A stretch of DNA of 64,000 bases, taken from NCBI GenBank assembly GCA_030674185.1, contig JAPXFY010000015.1, positions 23,256,986-23,320,985 on the forward strand, written 5' to 3'. Position 1 is the stretch's first letter; the number at the start of each line of letters is the position of its first letter. The notes under the pieces are model-generated. The model did no database searches. It had not been told where the DNA came from and was given only the letters and a program-made list of their open reading frames with translations. Below, piece after piece: positions 37,244-49,481 of the stretch. The position numbers were made by a program, and so were the translations under genes. The DNA comes from Monoplex corrugatus. Taxonomy: Eukaryota; Mollusca; Gastropoda; Littorinimorpha; Ranellidae.

Positions 37244-37374
37244 GTATAACACACTAAGTTTTTGTGTCTCTAACATCTCTGTCTGTCTCTCCTCTCCTTG
37301 TGTGTGTACGTGTGGTTTTTGATGGTACCTTATCTGTTCTCAGTATGGTTCTCACCTTAAGAGGACATATAGCT

Positions 37375-37525
37375 ATGAAGGTCAGACACTACTGCGCACA
37401 TGTTGACCTGGGAGATTGGAAAGATCTCCACGCCTTATCCACCAGGCAGTACCCAAGCAGGTTGAAACCCACACCTTCCAATTGGAAGACCAGTGTCCTA
37501 ACCAGTCGATGGTCACGCCTATCTC
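37375..37525 (-). repeat. tRNA-headed SINE-like repeat (reverse orientation)
   Basis: gcgcacatgttgacctgggag, an ggagat/atctcc hairpin, then tatccaccaggc and, on the minus strand, a tRNA-like head with B-box-like gtgggtttcaacctgc. It lies in the intron after exon 10. Confidence 0.6.
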
Positions 37526-37554
37526 ATGTTTTATGCTTTTATACTGGATGCACA

Positions 37555-37724
37555 AGACCCAGTTGGTGTAGTAGTAGAGATCTTGCCTTGCAGTTTGAAT
37601 GCACGGGTTTGAATCTGGCTGGAGAAGGACAGACAGGGAGAGAGAAAGAGAGAGAGGGGGGGGCAAGAGAGGGAGGGGGATGAGGGAGGGAAGGAGAAAG
37701 GGAGGGAAGAAGGAGGGATGGATG

Positions 37725-37778
<54 letters not shown>

Positions 37779-37990
37779 TTTTCCAGTAGCAATAGTCATA
37801 AGCTAAATGCCAGTTTTCAAACTTATCATTGCCTCCATGCAAGGAGTTTTCTGTTTCTCATATGATATGACATACATGATCTTTAACGTGCACGTGTGAT
37901 ATTCTGCATGCGTATATACACACGATGGGGTTTAGGTACTGGTGGTCGTACACATGTTGACCTGACCCTACTGCAAGTGGCCTGCATTTC
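37555..37990 (+). repeat. tRNA-headed SINE-like sequence split by a GA microsatellite
   Basis: Head: gttggtgtagtagtagagat (A-box-like) and acgggtttgaatctggc (B-box-like). A (GA)n tract occupies about 37640-37775. Then catgatctttaacgtgcacg ... cacacgatgggg resumes the body seen in related repeats. Confidence 0.6.
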
Positions 37991-38182
37991 GCCAGCGGTG
38001 GAATGGGTATGGTCCTGTGTAATGTTGAGAAAGCTAAAGTAACAAAGGGGTCAGACAGGCACCACCTTCAAAGTGCCGATACCAGGAAAAAAAAAACGGG
38101 TTTTACCATCTCATTCAGATACAAGCTCTGAACTATGGGATAGTCTTTACTGTGACTTTTGTTACATGCATTTCAATGGATT

Positions 38183-38235
38183 AAAATTTGTTCCGAGCGC
38201 GGAGACGTCATCTTGAGAAACTGAAACTGAAATTA
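38183..38235 (-). repeat. SINE-like repeat fragment (family 2036/7195)
   Basis: ttccgagcgcggagacgtca followed by tcttgagaaactgaaact is the head of that family in reverse orientation, about 60 bp upstream of exon 11. Confidence 0.65.
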
Positions 38236-38297
38236 AAAGAAACTTCTATATGCACAACTGGTATTATGTTACTGAATAATCTCTAATCCGGGTACAG

Positions 38298-38395
38298 GTA
38301 AAACTTGGTGGTCCAACTCGACTGCAGACAATTTCCAGAACTTGGCATCATGCTTTGTGGACCAGTATAGCAAGCAGGTCATCAACGGTCAAAAC
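38298..38395 (+). CDS. M13-like gene, exon 11
   Basis: Acceptor ccgggtacag, donor AAC|gtcagt. Two bases complete Gly, then 32 codons include KTWWSNSTADNFQNLASCF and VDQYSKQVINGQN. These match the family WW-x-x-x-(S/T)-x-x-x-F-x-x-x-x-x-C and QY segments, with the disulfide Cys kept and an NST sequon. About nine residues usually found just before WW (the Y-D-x-x-G-N-L stretch) are absent: either a deletion or a missed micro-exon between 37244 and 38297. Confidence 0.9.
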
Positions 38396-38464
38396 GTCAG
38401 TATTGCCTGCATACTCTGGCTCTCTCTCTCTCTCTCTGATTTTAAGGGAACGTCATGTGTAGAA

Positions 38465-38755
38465 ACAATTTTAGGAATTTAGGCCTGTTTTGATACGTGA
38501 TTCAGTGTCCTTAGTTGCTTTTAAATTTGTATTCATATTTGTTACTTTAAACCCGCTAGTGATAAATTGGACGGCGTGGTCATTGCTAGGGCTTCTTCTC
38601 AGATCACATGCGCAAATGCATCAATCAATCTGTGTACTTAATTTTCTGTTCCAGGTTTTCTCCAATTGAGATATTGCGTATGATTTGAGATGGTTATAGC
38701 CCTGATAAGGCTCTCCACAGTCAGCTAGTCTTAAACAAAATTAACAATAACACTA
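38465..38755 (+). repeat. Dispersed repeat, copy 2 of a local pair
   Basis: Same orientation and order as 36595-36875, including tgtccttagttgcttttaaa, attggacggcgtggtca, cttaattttctgttcc and tggttatagccct. Confidence 0.7.
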
Positions 38756-38774
38756 GCAGTAACAACAAGACGAA

Positions 38775-39740
38775 TAATCATCATCATCATGTGCCCTGCC
38801 ACATGTGTTGGCAATCATGGCCCTCCACTAGAATCTATCCCCTGTCGCTGCAAGTACATCTCCCACCTCTCTGTCTTCAGCCCCCCTGCAAGTCCGTCCA
38901 GTTTTTTCTCCCTGGGTCTGCCTGGTGCTCTTTCCGTCTAGCTTTCCTGTTGTGACCAGGTGTCTTAATTCTCCTTTTCTCATAAAATGTCCTATAAATG
39001 TTGTTTGTCTTTTCCAAATCTTCGTTATTAATGATCTTCTTGGTCTGCCTCCTTCAAGACTGTCTCGTTTGTTTTCTTTGTTGTCCATAGAACTCTCAAC
39101 ATTCTTCTTAGAAACCAATTTCATTTGCCTCAATTTTGTTCTGATTTTGCTAGTTGATGGTCTATGCCTCACAACCGTACAACAGTATCGGTTCATAGAA
39201 CATTCTAAAACTGTCTTCCTGATGTTATTTGATAGCCATTAGTTGGTAAGAATGCTGTTTATCTTCTGGAATGCTGTTTTGGCTTGGCCGATTCTGCTGG
39301 CTATTTCTGATGTGCAGCTACTGTCTGGTGAGATGACCGTTCCCACATTTTAAACTTATCAACCTGTCTCAAAGTTGTGCCATTTGCTGTTATTTTCCAT
39401 GAGGGGATTTCATGTTTTTTACTGATTTACCATGACTTCAGTCTTCCTGCTATTTATCTCCAACCCTTTATTTTTGCATTCTATTTCTATTATAATCAGA
39501 AGGTTTTGTAGGTCTTTTTCATTTTCTGCAATTAGCACGGAGTCATCTGCGTAACGAATGTTATTATTCTTCCTCCATCCTTTATCCCAGGGCATTCTTC
39601 TAAGTTTCTCATGTAGTTTAACTATAAAGTGAAAACAAATTGGTGACAGAACAAGACCCTGCCTGACCCCTCTTTTGATATTTTGGAAAGAGTTATATTG
39701 TTTCCTATTCTCATTGCTGCTCTTGTTACCAATATATATG
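38775..39740 (-). mobile_element. RTE-like LINE (element A), copy 3
   Basis: Minus-strand reading includes ITLRYADDSVLIAENEKDLQ (intact YADD core), KGLEINSRKTEVMV, a damaged middle, and IGHFMRKGELRHLVTTGKLD. It ends in an ATC-repeat tail (38779). This copy retains the segment missing from copy 2. Frames are broken. Confidence 0.85.
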
Positions 39741-41674
39741 TATAAGAATAGTCTGTACTAAAAAAGAAATACGGTTAGGCCTACTTCGCACTTTTTGTCT
39801 GTGGAGGAAGTAGTGTGAGGTACTCCCCCTCGTTTATCATTAACCTCAGTGCAAACTTTTTTTTTTTTTTTTGTAACTGAGCCCATTTTATATACCTCCC
39901 GTGCATCACTATCCCTGTACCACTCATTTCGGCACTCCAGCACGCCCAAAAACCTGTCAAAAATGAGATCACCTTGAGAAAAGAGTATGAAGGACCACTC
40001 AATGCTATGATGATAATGGGGATGAGACTGAATCAAAGGACTGTACTCTATGCTTATTTTCATAATGTATCCCTGTGTCACCCAGGCATAAGAGGTACAG
40101 CCATCTGCAGCGTTGATCAGGAAATATGACCAGCTCTCTCAGTGATGTAACTGTAAAATGGATGAGAGTCGACTGTGTGGTCCCAGCCTTCCAACCAAAC
40201 CCAGCGTGCGTTCAGGTCTGAGTAAGAGCCAGTTGGGCTCAAAAAATTCGACTTTTTTTTGTTTGACTTATAGGGGGTTGAACCCCAACCTCCTAGCCAG
40301 TCTGTTGTGCTAACACCTTCACCACGTTGACTGATCGCAGTGCAAAGTGTAGCCCTAGCCACAAGTGCAAAAAATATGGTTATGAACATACATTCAGAAA
40401 AGAAAAATAACAGTCACTATAACTGAACATTTGTAGCCACATACAGCTTGGTTGGCATATAGAGATGAGCACACATGTGTTAACGCCCTATCGGTATACT
40501 TAGTCCTATCGGTATGAAAGCAGGTCTTTCTATTCCATACATTCCGAATAACAACTCCTCCCCAAGAGCACTTAGCACTGCAACCGGATCTGTTACGTAT
40601 ATCTCATCACTGGCACCGGTGGTTAGCCAGGGCACATAGCCAGGCAAAAATTAATACATTCCACGTTATATCTATGTCATTCCTTCCGTTTTAGTAACAT
40701 CACAAACTTGTTCATATAGAATGAATTATATGAAAAAAGATATTTTCATTAGTTCACCTTAGATCGAAACAGGACTGAAATGATGGAATGGCTTTGAATA
40801 ATTTGTTGAGGGTACAAAAAAATGTATTACCGTTTGCTGTAAGAGCAGACGAAACAAATGTAGGTTGAGGTAGGGAGACCAAATTGTACCAAAGAATTTT
40901 ATATAAGTACATTTCTAAATTAATCGTGACCTTTTGATTTTTATAGTGTACACATTTGTAATCTTCCGAAGCAACATGTTGAAACGTTAAGCTTTAGATT
41001 TCGTAAACAGCGTTGTGTATGCTGTTTTCAATGAACTGTACCAATTGGACGTATATATACGTTAAGATAATGTGTGTCTCGTTTGCCAATGAAGTATATG
41101 TATGTTTACATCACATCATGGATTTTCCTACGTCCATTTTGAAGCTGGGGAATCCCATGTCACATGAACCAGAAAGCCCTGTCCATCTACACGAATTATG
41201 CATGAGGTCATCAGCCAATCACACTTTGCTATAGTCACTGCACTGCAGCGTTTGTACCTACCCCCCTCAAAGATTTTGACCTTTCTTCCACAATGAAATA
41301 GCGACAATGCTTTGTCTAGAACCAAGTGCTGTGAGACAGACTGCGTGTTGTGTTGCCAAGGGTTTTAGCTATTTCATCACAGCACATACTGAGCCAAGCT
41401 TCAGGTGAACTCTGACTGATCCACACTTCAGAGTGGGTAACGGAGGAGGGGTTCGGGGAAGTGATGAGGAGATGAAGTTTACAGCTGTCAGCTATTGTGC
41501 CAGCACATTTAGTCAGTGAAGCTCGCTTTATCATGTTTTACATGGCCAGCTTAAATAGGAGAGTCCAGTGCAACACATGGCTGTCAGAATTGTTGAGTTT
41601 TCTGTCTTCTGTGAAGTGTTTCTCTGGTTTGGGAGGGAATGAAAAGAAAGCGGTGGGTGTGGCAGTGAGAGACT

Positions 41675-41676
<2 letters not shown>
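39741..41676. other. Intron 11 sequence, mostly unassigned
   Basis: Contains a reverse SINE-like unit at 40095-40330, with minus-strand B-box-like ggttggggttcaacccc. The remainder shows no recognisable gene or element. Confidence 0.5.
40095..40330 (-). repeat. tRNA-headed SINE-like repeat (reverse orientation)
   Basis: The minus-strand head reads acgtggtgaaggtgttagca (A-box-like) and ttggggttcaacccc (B-box-like). A poly-T run follows in the body. Confidence 0.55.
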
Positions 41677-41751
<75 letters not shown>

Positions 41752-41800
41752 ATTCAGTACTTTTATGCACATAGGGTTTGGAGACATATCTCAATACTTT

Positions 41801-41831
<31 letters not shown>

Positions 41832-41870
41832 TATTATATATATATTATATTTATATATATATATAATACA
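41677..41870. repeat. (GT)n and nearby (AT)n microsatellites
   Basis: GT from 41677 to 41748, then unique sequence, then AT-rich dinucleotides from 41808 to 41870. Confidence 0.93.
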
Positions 41871-42239
41871 ATTCAAGCAGCATGTGCACAGAAAAGGCAA
41901 CAAATCAATGTAAAAATTCCCAATTTTCGGCGGTACACCCGCCTTCCTCAAGGGACTTTAGTCACTGACTACGATATGCTACACAGACACATCAGAATAT
42001 TTTACATAGGCTACATTACGTAGTTTGACTCGATATTGTTGTGACGTCAATGACAGAGTTCAGGCCAGAGGAATATGGTTTCATTTTGTTCATCCAAAAA
42101 GACTCCCTCCTCAGTCTGGTGTCCAGGTTCTCAGAGTGCACCTTTTCCATGCGAAACATTTTAAGTTTGAAGTGAATGGCTAGTTTGGTTGAAGTGTTTG
42201 GTGACCTGAGTGCCTGTATTTTTTTGGATGTTTGACCGG

Positions 42240-42246
42240 TGTGTGT

Positions 42247-42315
<69 letters not shown>

Positions 42316-42332
42316 TGTGTGTGTTGTGTGTG
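42240..42332. repeat. (GT)n microsatellite
   Basis: GT array with three ggtg/gttg interruptions. Confidence 0.93.
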
Positions 42333-44374
42333 CTTAGAATATTTTGTTTTTATATTACTAATCCATAATGTATAACAATACATTTTGTGAATTTATTTAT
42401 GTCAATTTCATGGCCCATTCTTCACTCACCAAAGAGTCAAATACAGTTGAAGCTATCATAAATGGATAGTCTTGTCATTGTCCTTTCAGAAAAAAAGGGT
42501 TATGATTACTTTCATGCAATAATTTGCATGCTAGAATGTTTTGTTATTTATTACCTACCCATGCCATAATCGCTTGGCAAATAGCATACACCAACAAAAC
42601 AATGTACTTGGCACTGAAGGGGTTAATACACATGTTTGACCATGGCTAGAGAAGCGTTTGTTTCTTTAAACATATTTTTACAATTCACTTTTGCCAAAGT
42701 GTAGTTACAGACATATGTACAAATACATGACAGTAAAAGCAAAGTGTAACTACAATTATGACGAACAGTGTAAAATTTCACAGACGTGCAGAACGAAATA
42801 AATATATATGAGAAGATGTACACATTTAAATAAGGCATAATTAAAGAGCCACAAAGCATGAAAAGATAAAGCACACATGAATGTACACATTTTAAACTGC
42901 CACAACGCCTGAAAAGATATACAGAAATTTAGACATACTGTCAATTTTCCAAATGTATTTTGATGCGTGTTTATTACTAGTAAATTGATAAGAAGTCTTG
43001 CTGCCATTTCTATTATATATTTTAAAATTCCACACCATTCTTGCATTATACTCTTCTACGTGGTATTTTGAGGCCAGAAAGTGCTTAAAGGAGGTTGTGT
43101 TAGAAAGAGTCTTATCAGATTTGCTTTTACAGATGTACACCTTCCAGATAGAGATGGCTATTTTCGGTTTTCAGTCAGTCTAAGATTTGCACAGATAACA
43201 CATTCTGATTTCAACAGTTCTTCATTCCTTTTCCAGAATCCTTAGATGCGTAAATTTTTTTTAATAGGATCAGTGCAATCTTTCCTTTCCCATACAAATG
43301 TCATAACAGAAACTGTTCATTAATCCCATTTCTTTCCGGATGACATTAGTTTCAAGAATTCTGTGTACAAGACGTATTTGAAACCATTTAAGATAACATT
43401 TATAATGCAACCTCTGGTTTTCAGCGTTGTCCATTTAGAATAAGAATTTGGTAATTTGTCACATCTCACTAACAATTCATAATATAACCTGGTTCCTTTT
43501 GGTGCAGAGTAAATTTCTTTCACTTTCGTAGGAATACATGCACACTTTCATTTGGTATATTCAGCTCTGCCTTCTGTTTATAAGTCTTTTCAGCCCGTTT
43601 TCATCTATTAAAACCCAGGCAGTTTACATTCATTTTGTATTTTCTATTGAATTTTCCTTGTGTCAGAAAAATTGGTCATCATTTGAAAAGTGTACACCAT
43701 GATGAATCAGGATTGAATCCATATACTATTTTTCATAACAATATTTCCAGTAGTGATTTATTTTTCTTTAAAGGGCTTATCCAGACAGCAAATCAGCTGG
43801 TAGGGATTTTTTTATCACTGCAAAAGTGATTGTTTGCCAAAAAGGTCTGTTTTCAAAATAATGTATCATTGATTTTACTAAAAGCATAACTAGGGCCATA
43901 TTTTTCAAACTGTGCTAAATAGGGGTAGAGTTCACAGGATGTGTTTTGCCATTTGTGCTTAGTGTTTGAAATTTGCTCAACCAGGAAAATGTCAAATCTT
44001 GAATATATCATGAAATATCTGGTATGTTTAACCTCCATTATATGCTCTCTTTGGTGACTTTTTGTTAATTCAGTCAACTGCAAACATCATCTGCAAATTG
44101 GAAGCATTTATGTTCTTTAGTATTATTATAACAGGTAAAAAAAAGTGTGCGAGTGGCTTCAAGTCCACTCAGCCGTGATTATGTACCTGACCTCTTTCAG
44201 GTTCAGGGAAGGTGAGTAGACGAGGAAGAAGAGATGTACACAGCCCTCATATGCTCGTACTGTCAGAGTTCAAGCCCACCATAGACTGGGACAACAAAAG
44301 AAGGACTTTTTAGTATTACCTATTACTTGCTAAGCGATAAACTTTAATTCCTTTTTTGTGTGTGTTTGTTACAG
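42333..44374. other. Rest of intron 11; nothing recognised
   Basis: AT-rich. A ggcactgaaggggttaa word at about 42609-42625 looks like a possible transposon terminus next to a TTAA, but no partner end was identified. Confidence 0.4.
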
Positions 44375-44440
44375 GTTAATGGAACGACTACAATGCATTC
44401 AAACATTGCTGACATTATTGGGTTGAAGGCCGCTTATAAG
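44375..44440 (+). CDS. M13-like gene, exon 12 (third zinc ligand replaced)
   Basis: Acceptor tttgttacag, donor AAG|gtagta, 22 codons, phase 0. It reads VNGTTTMHSNIADIIGLKAA. The family motif is VNG-x-x-T-L-G-E-N-I-A-D-x-G-G-L-x-x-A-Y. The zinc-ligand Glu is Ser here (MHSNIAD), while the Asp of the ENxxD motif is kept. A GT repeat begins within about 15 bp of the donor. Confidence 0.93.
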
Positions 44441-44449
44441 GTAGTATTC

Positions 44450-44472
44450 CGCGCGCGCGTGTGCGTGTGTGT

Positions 44473-44527
<55 letters not shown>

Positions 44528-44543
44528 TGTGTGTGTGTGTGTT
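44450..44543. repeat. (GC)n-(GT)n repeat just after exon 12
   Basis: Starts about 10 bp past the exon 12 donor. With the second GT repeat at 44703-44774 it makes up about 40% of the 426-bp intron 12. Confidence 0.93.
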
Positions 44544-44702
44544 TAATGGCAAAAGGAAGCACAACAAGTATTGTCTCACTGACTTCTTTATCAAAGCTAA
44601 GCATTAGTGGCGAGAACTGCAATGGCAGTGGCAACAGTGGTGGAGGTGGTAGTGGTGATTAGTATGTAACTGTATGTTTGTGTGCACACATGCGCACGCG
44701 CG

Positions 44703-44774
44703 AGTGTGTGTGTGTGTGTGTGGTGTGTGTGTGTGTGTGTGTGTGGTGTGTTGTGTGTGTGTGTGTGTGTGTGT
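44703..44774. repeat. (GT)n repeat before exon 13
   Basis: Interrupted GT array in intron 12, about 90 bp upstream of the exon 13 acceptor. Confidence 0.93.
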
Positions 44775-44866
44775 TGTGTATGAATTGCAAAAAATAAATA
44801 AGTATTGTCTGGCTCTCTTTTTCTGTACACTTTTTATGTTTTATGTTTTGTTTTGTTTGTGTGCAG

Positions 44867-44962
44867 TCATTTCAAAAGTGGCTGTCACTTATAAACGGTG
44901 AACTGGGTGCGACCAACTCAGCTCTGTCTCATAAACAACATTTCTTTGTCAACTTCGCTCAA
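44867..44962 (+). CDS. M13-like gene, exon 13
   Basis: Acceptor gtgtgcag, donor CAA|gtaaga, 32 codons, phase 0. It contains SFQKWLSLINGELGATN and SHKQHFFVNFAQ. The latter matches the family (N/H)-x-Q-L-F-F-(L/I)-x-F-A-Q helix that precedes the V-W-C segment in the next exon. Confidence 0.93.
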
Positions 44963-45229
44963 GTAAGATGGTTTGAAAGGAGAATTGAGGGCTGATGATA
45001 AGAGTATTCCAATATTTGAGCTATACATGCGTGTTTATATTTTTGTTACAAACACTCGTGAAAAAAATACAGCACTGAAAGAATTTTGTCACCTTCACAG
45101 GTAGAAGAAACTCTAGGGAGAGCTAGACAACAGAAGGTCTTCAGAGAAGTAACCCTTAGACAGTGTTTCGGCCTGATTCTTACACTCTGGGGCGGGCCAC
45201 ATCCAGTCATGACTCCTGGATGCCTTCTG
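44963..45229 (+). other. Start of intron 13, unassigned
   Basis: Possibly still retroelement-derived, as it runs into element B, but no motif is readable. Confidence 0.35.
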
Positions 45230-46345
45230 CTGTGTCTATTTTGTTGTCACCTTCACAGACTATGCAAGATCTGACAGCGTCATTCATCTCCACCTGTTCA
45301 ACACAATGGTCAAGATGGGCTTTCCTGAACACCTCATTTCATTAATTGCCTCATTATATAAAGACCAAATGGCTACAGATAGATGGAACAATCTGAAATG
45401 TGAATTCTTCAATGCACACAAAGTTGTATCCTCTCAACGTAACTCTTTGACATCTTCATGGAATAAGTCAGGAGATGTGCTGATATAGAAGGCATGGGCA
45501 TAAGGATGGGAGGAAAAACTTTTACAAACTTGCGCTATGCTGATGATACTGTGCTATTAGCAGACAACATTACCAGTATAAAAAGAATTCTTTACAGGGT
45601 AGATGCAGAAGGCAAACAGACTGTCCTAAACTTGAACGCCAAGGAAACAAAAGTGCTACATATCAAAGGCAAAGACACTGAAAACAATCATGACATCTTA
45701 ATTAATATGTTTCCTTAGAAAATGTTAAGGATTTCAAGTATCTTGGTTCTGTAAAAACTGATGATGGAACCTGTTCCAAAGACATCAAAAATGAGAATTG
45801 GAATGGCAAAGCAAAAAAATAGTCCAGCTCAACAACATCTGGAAAGACAGAGGCATACCAAATGGCTTGAAAGTTAGACTCTTAAAATGTTTGGCCTGTC
45901 GTGATTTATGACTGCAAAGCCTGGACTCTGAGAAAAACTGATTGCAGAAGAATTGAGGCAGCAGAGATATAGTTTTATCGAGGTTTGTACAAGTCAAACG
46001 GACAAATAAAAGAAGTAAGGAAAGTGTCCTGGAAGAACTTGATAGCACCAGTGAACTACTAGCAGACATCAACAAGACTAAATACATTGGCCATGTGTCA
46101 CGCAGCAAGAACACGGACCTCATGGCAACCAGCTTTCAAGGAAAACAGCGGCAAAAAGCAAGAAAGGCAGACCCCCCAATCTCATACATCGAGAACATAA
46201 CCAACATCAGTGGCCTAAATATTCAAGAAATTGTCCACAAAAATCAAGACAGCAGTTTGGAGGGAGGTGGTGGTGTAAATAATGTGCAGCGGTTAACACC
46301 AAACCCGGTGACTCCGACAGGTGGACAGGTGAGGTGAGACATTTT
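45230..46345 (+). mobile_element. RTE-like LINE (element B), plus-strand copy
   Basis: Readings in order: SVIHLHLFNTMVKMGFPEHL, LRYADDTVLLADNITSIKRI (YADD core intact), LNLNAKETKVLHIKG, DFKYLGSVKTDDGTC, DYDCKAWTLRKTDCRRIEAA-like, and PPISYIENITNISGLNIQEI. Several frameshifts, so inactive. It lacks the element A insertion found in the minus copy. Confidence 0.85.
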
Positions 46346-46409
46346 GTTTACTGGTTTCTTTGTTTTGCTTTATCAGTAAGAGCAGACGGCCACAAAGCAA
46401 AATTATGCC

Positions 46410-46650
46410 CTATGGTTAAAGCTCCTACTTAGGTCGTGAGAAACCCTTTTTTGAATCACTCAGGTATTCCAACCACCCACCTACCCATTCCACTAAATTT
46501 TAAGAGGAAATATGGTGCTAGTTTTTGAAATGAGATAATAATCCAAGGTCCCGTGTGCAACATGCAGCGCATTTAAAGCTCCCAAGGAAACAAATGAGGT
46601 GTCCCTGGTAATTTCTGTAGCAAACTCACTTCCATAAATAAACAGAAAAA
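46410..46650 (+). repeat. tRNA-headed SINE-like repeat
   Basis: The body carries gataataatccaaggtcccg, tgcaacatgcagcgcattta and gtgtccctggtaatttctgt, in the same layout as 19440-19690. The tRNA-like head (tatggttaaagctcctactt) is degenerate. Confidence 0.6.
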
Positions 46651-49300
46651 TGTGCATGTACAGAATAGAAGAAAAGGAGGGGGAGTGATGGAGGGGCAAG
46701 AAGAAGAGAAAAGAAAAAGATGGAGGGGCCACACCGTAGTGAAGCCCTGTCCCTTGGGAGAGCAACTCGATTTTCACATGGCGAATCCATTGTAACCCAC
46801 CTCTCCCATCCCCTGAAATTGTTTAGTTGTTTATAAGCATTCATCTTTGGACCAAAGTGCTCTGCTGAGCAAATGAGATATGATTTGAGACTGAAGCAGG
46901 TACTTCTCACATTGTTCTGTTCATGGGTTTTTCCCTTGAAAATACTTGATAAGAAACATCTTGAATTTTGACTCCTTATGCTTTGAGTTGCCCATTTTAT
47001 GTTTCCGTAGAATTTTTTAGTGTGTGCTTTTTTATCACAGAAAGCAGCAACAACCATGTGATCTTAACTTATACATAAAGAAACTGGCAACAGTACATCG
47101 TACACTGATATGATTATCCTCTATACATGTCTCGTGAGCATACAGAGCTAAATAACATTTCTCTGTCGTTCAACTAGTTTCCGTTTAATTTTTCTGGTTA
47201 CCAGGAAAAACAAAAATGGTAAACAGTCAACTTTCAAATCTTTCTGATAGAGAAGTACATGATCAGAAATGCTCAGTACTGAATCAGAGAAAGAAAGAGA
47301 CATTGTTAAAAAGTTCCCATTTGGGTCAGCATAGGAGAACTCTGTCGGTGCATGCATACATTATTTTTTGCTAAGCATTAGTCTCCTACTTGTCTCAATG
47401 TAATTTTGAAGAGCAGTGTAATTTTGAAAATCACCAGAACTGGAGTTCAGAGTTCAGAGTTTAAGAGGAACTCATTATCTTTGGTCCAGATATGTTGGTA
47501 GTTATCTGGCAGATTCCTTGAAGTTACTTAAGAGTCTGTAATTTGTCCAAAAGGACTCAGCTCTTTGGAAATTCCATCTGTACTCTACTCAGGTGTGCCA
47601 GCAGTTCTCTTTAAGACACCGTAAGCCTGCACAGAACCCTGTGCACAGACAAAGTCTTGAAGTACGGAGGGAGGAGAAGGGAGTAGGAAGGGGAGAGAAG
47701 GAACTGTCAATCACTAGGCTGTCATTATCAGAATGATTGAAGCATGACGTGAACAACAAAAAGGCCAATGTTCAATGTTGCAGGATGGGATTGAACTCCA
47801 GACATCAGCTCTTCCATCCATGGCTTTATCAAAAGAACCAACCAGCCCCCATAAAACTAAAGTGATCTACATACAGCCCTGAAAGTCCGTATTTTTACCT
47901 ACTGGCATTTGGCTGGTGCTTTCACATTTTTACCAGCCAGACAAAAAATTTACCAGCCAAACTACAGCCTAGCCACACGAAGCAGGAATACTGTTATAGA
48001 GATTTACTTGTATTGATTAATTGATTAGTGTGAGGGATATCAAAGACAGCACTGGATTTCTCAAATTATATTTTCCAATGAATTTCGAAGATCCGTGCAA
48101 CAGAAAACCAAAATAATTATAATGAAAATAAAAAATAACAATTAAACGCAAGACGCTCTCTCAGACTTAGGTGCAGTCTATTCATTATATTCGGCACATC
48201 TTCATGAATTGTGTCCAGACTGCCTGATCACTCAGTGTATTGCAGCTTCCCTGGCCTGTGAGAGGAGGGGGTCCACGTTAATTTTTGCTATGAAACATCA
48301 GTGTTTCTTCTTTCAAATTATCTGAACCAGTCAGTCTGAACTAGTCGAAAAGTCTTGTTGCCTAAGAGTGAGGAATTTCTCACGTAGAGCGTGCATGTCA
48401 TCAAAAATGACTGTTCATCGTAAGCTAACTATGTAAACTGTTTCCATTTGAGAAGGAAGCTTCGTTGATTCCCTGATGACATGCTTTTCTTCCCAGTAGA
48501 AATTTCTGACCTAAGGGTTCTAGCTTTTGAGGGCTTGTTTGCTGAGACACCTGTAGTTTTATGACAGTAAGTGCAGAGTCAAATAATAATCGGTAAAGCT
48601 GGTTGACTGGATAAAAAAAAATTGCGAAACAGTGTTAAGCTTATCATTGTATGCAGACAGACTGGAACTGTTAATCTGTACTCGCCATTGGCAAGGGAAG
48701 ATTTTATTTGCCGAGCAATTTTTCAGCTCACCTTGGGGAGTAAAACTTCATTACTTCCAGGGCTCACGTGGATGGGCGGGCGGTCGAATCATGACCTTCG
48801 CATTATCAGCACGGCAGTTTAGCCAGCTGTGTTAAAATGACAATGAGCCGTTTTTTTACCTAAACCTGCTCCTTACCCCCTTCTATATGCTGTCAAGGTT
48901 TTGAAATGGGGTGGGGGGTACAGAATGATTAAAGCATTAAGACATATGGTGTGCTGGCCAATCCAGGTTCATCTGCGACCTATTTTGGAACAGGGTGTAA
49001 TGTCAGTAAAACACTTGTAGACATGTTTGTATTTATCATAGAACAAAAAGGTTGGTATTGGGTTGTGCAGAATTAAATTCTAAACAACCTATTAGTAATA
49101 GCATTATGATTATAACTTCATCATACAAAACGTGACCTGTGTGTTCTGCTTGCATACTATTTGATGCAGATAATTTTTCATGCATACTGTTAGTACTCAC
49201 TAAACTCCAGCCGACCAGATAATCCATATAGCTCCAAAGCCAAAGAAGAAAAAGTATTCCTCAACATCCATTAAATGAACACAGCGCCCAAAAAAAAGTT
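46651..49300. other. Intron 13 sequence, mostly unassigned
   Basis: A reverse tRNA-like head lies at 47755-47850 (minus-strand B-box-like ggagttcaatccca). No gene seen. Confidence 0.45.
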
Positions 49301-49481
49301 TATTTTTCATAAATTTTGAAGTTACACTACACTGATCATTGTCAGGTCACACGCCTAAAATAACACAAAACTACTATTATTACACCACTGTCTATCCTGG
49401 GCTTGTACTGGTGTTAGGCTACTTTGAGCAGGCGTGCCTCTATCCTTGTCACTCTCCCCCCTACAGCCCACATCACCACTG

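Noticed and set aside
37555..37625. tRNA gene
   Set aside because: A- and B-box-like words are present, but there is no complete cloverleaf. The same head is attached to SINE bodies elsewhere in the window.
42600..42630. piggyBac-type terminus (ggcactgaaggggttaa)
   Set aside because: A suggestive end next to TTAA, but no matching inverted terminus or transposase was found nearby.
44360..44662. 100-codon frame containing exon 12
   Set aside because: The conserved segment ends at the AAG|gtagta donor; the rest is the GT repeat.
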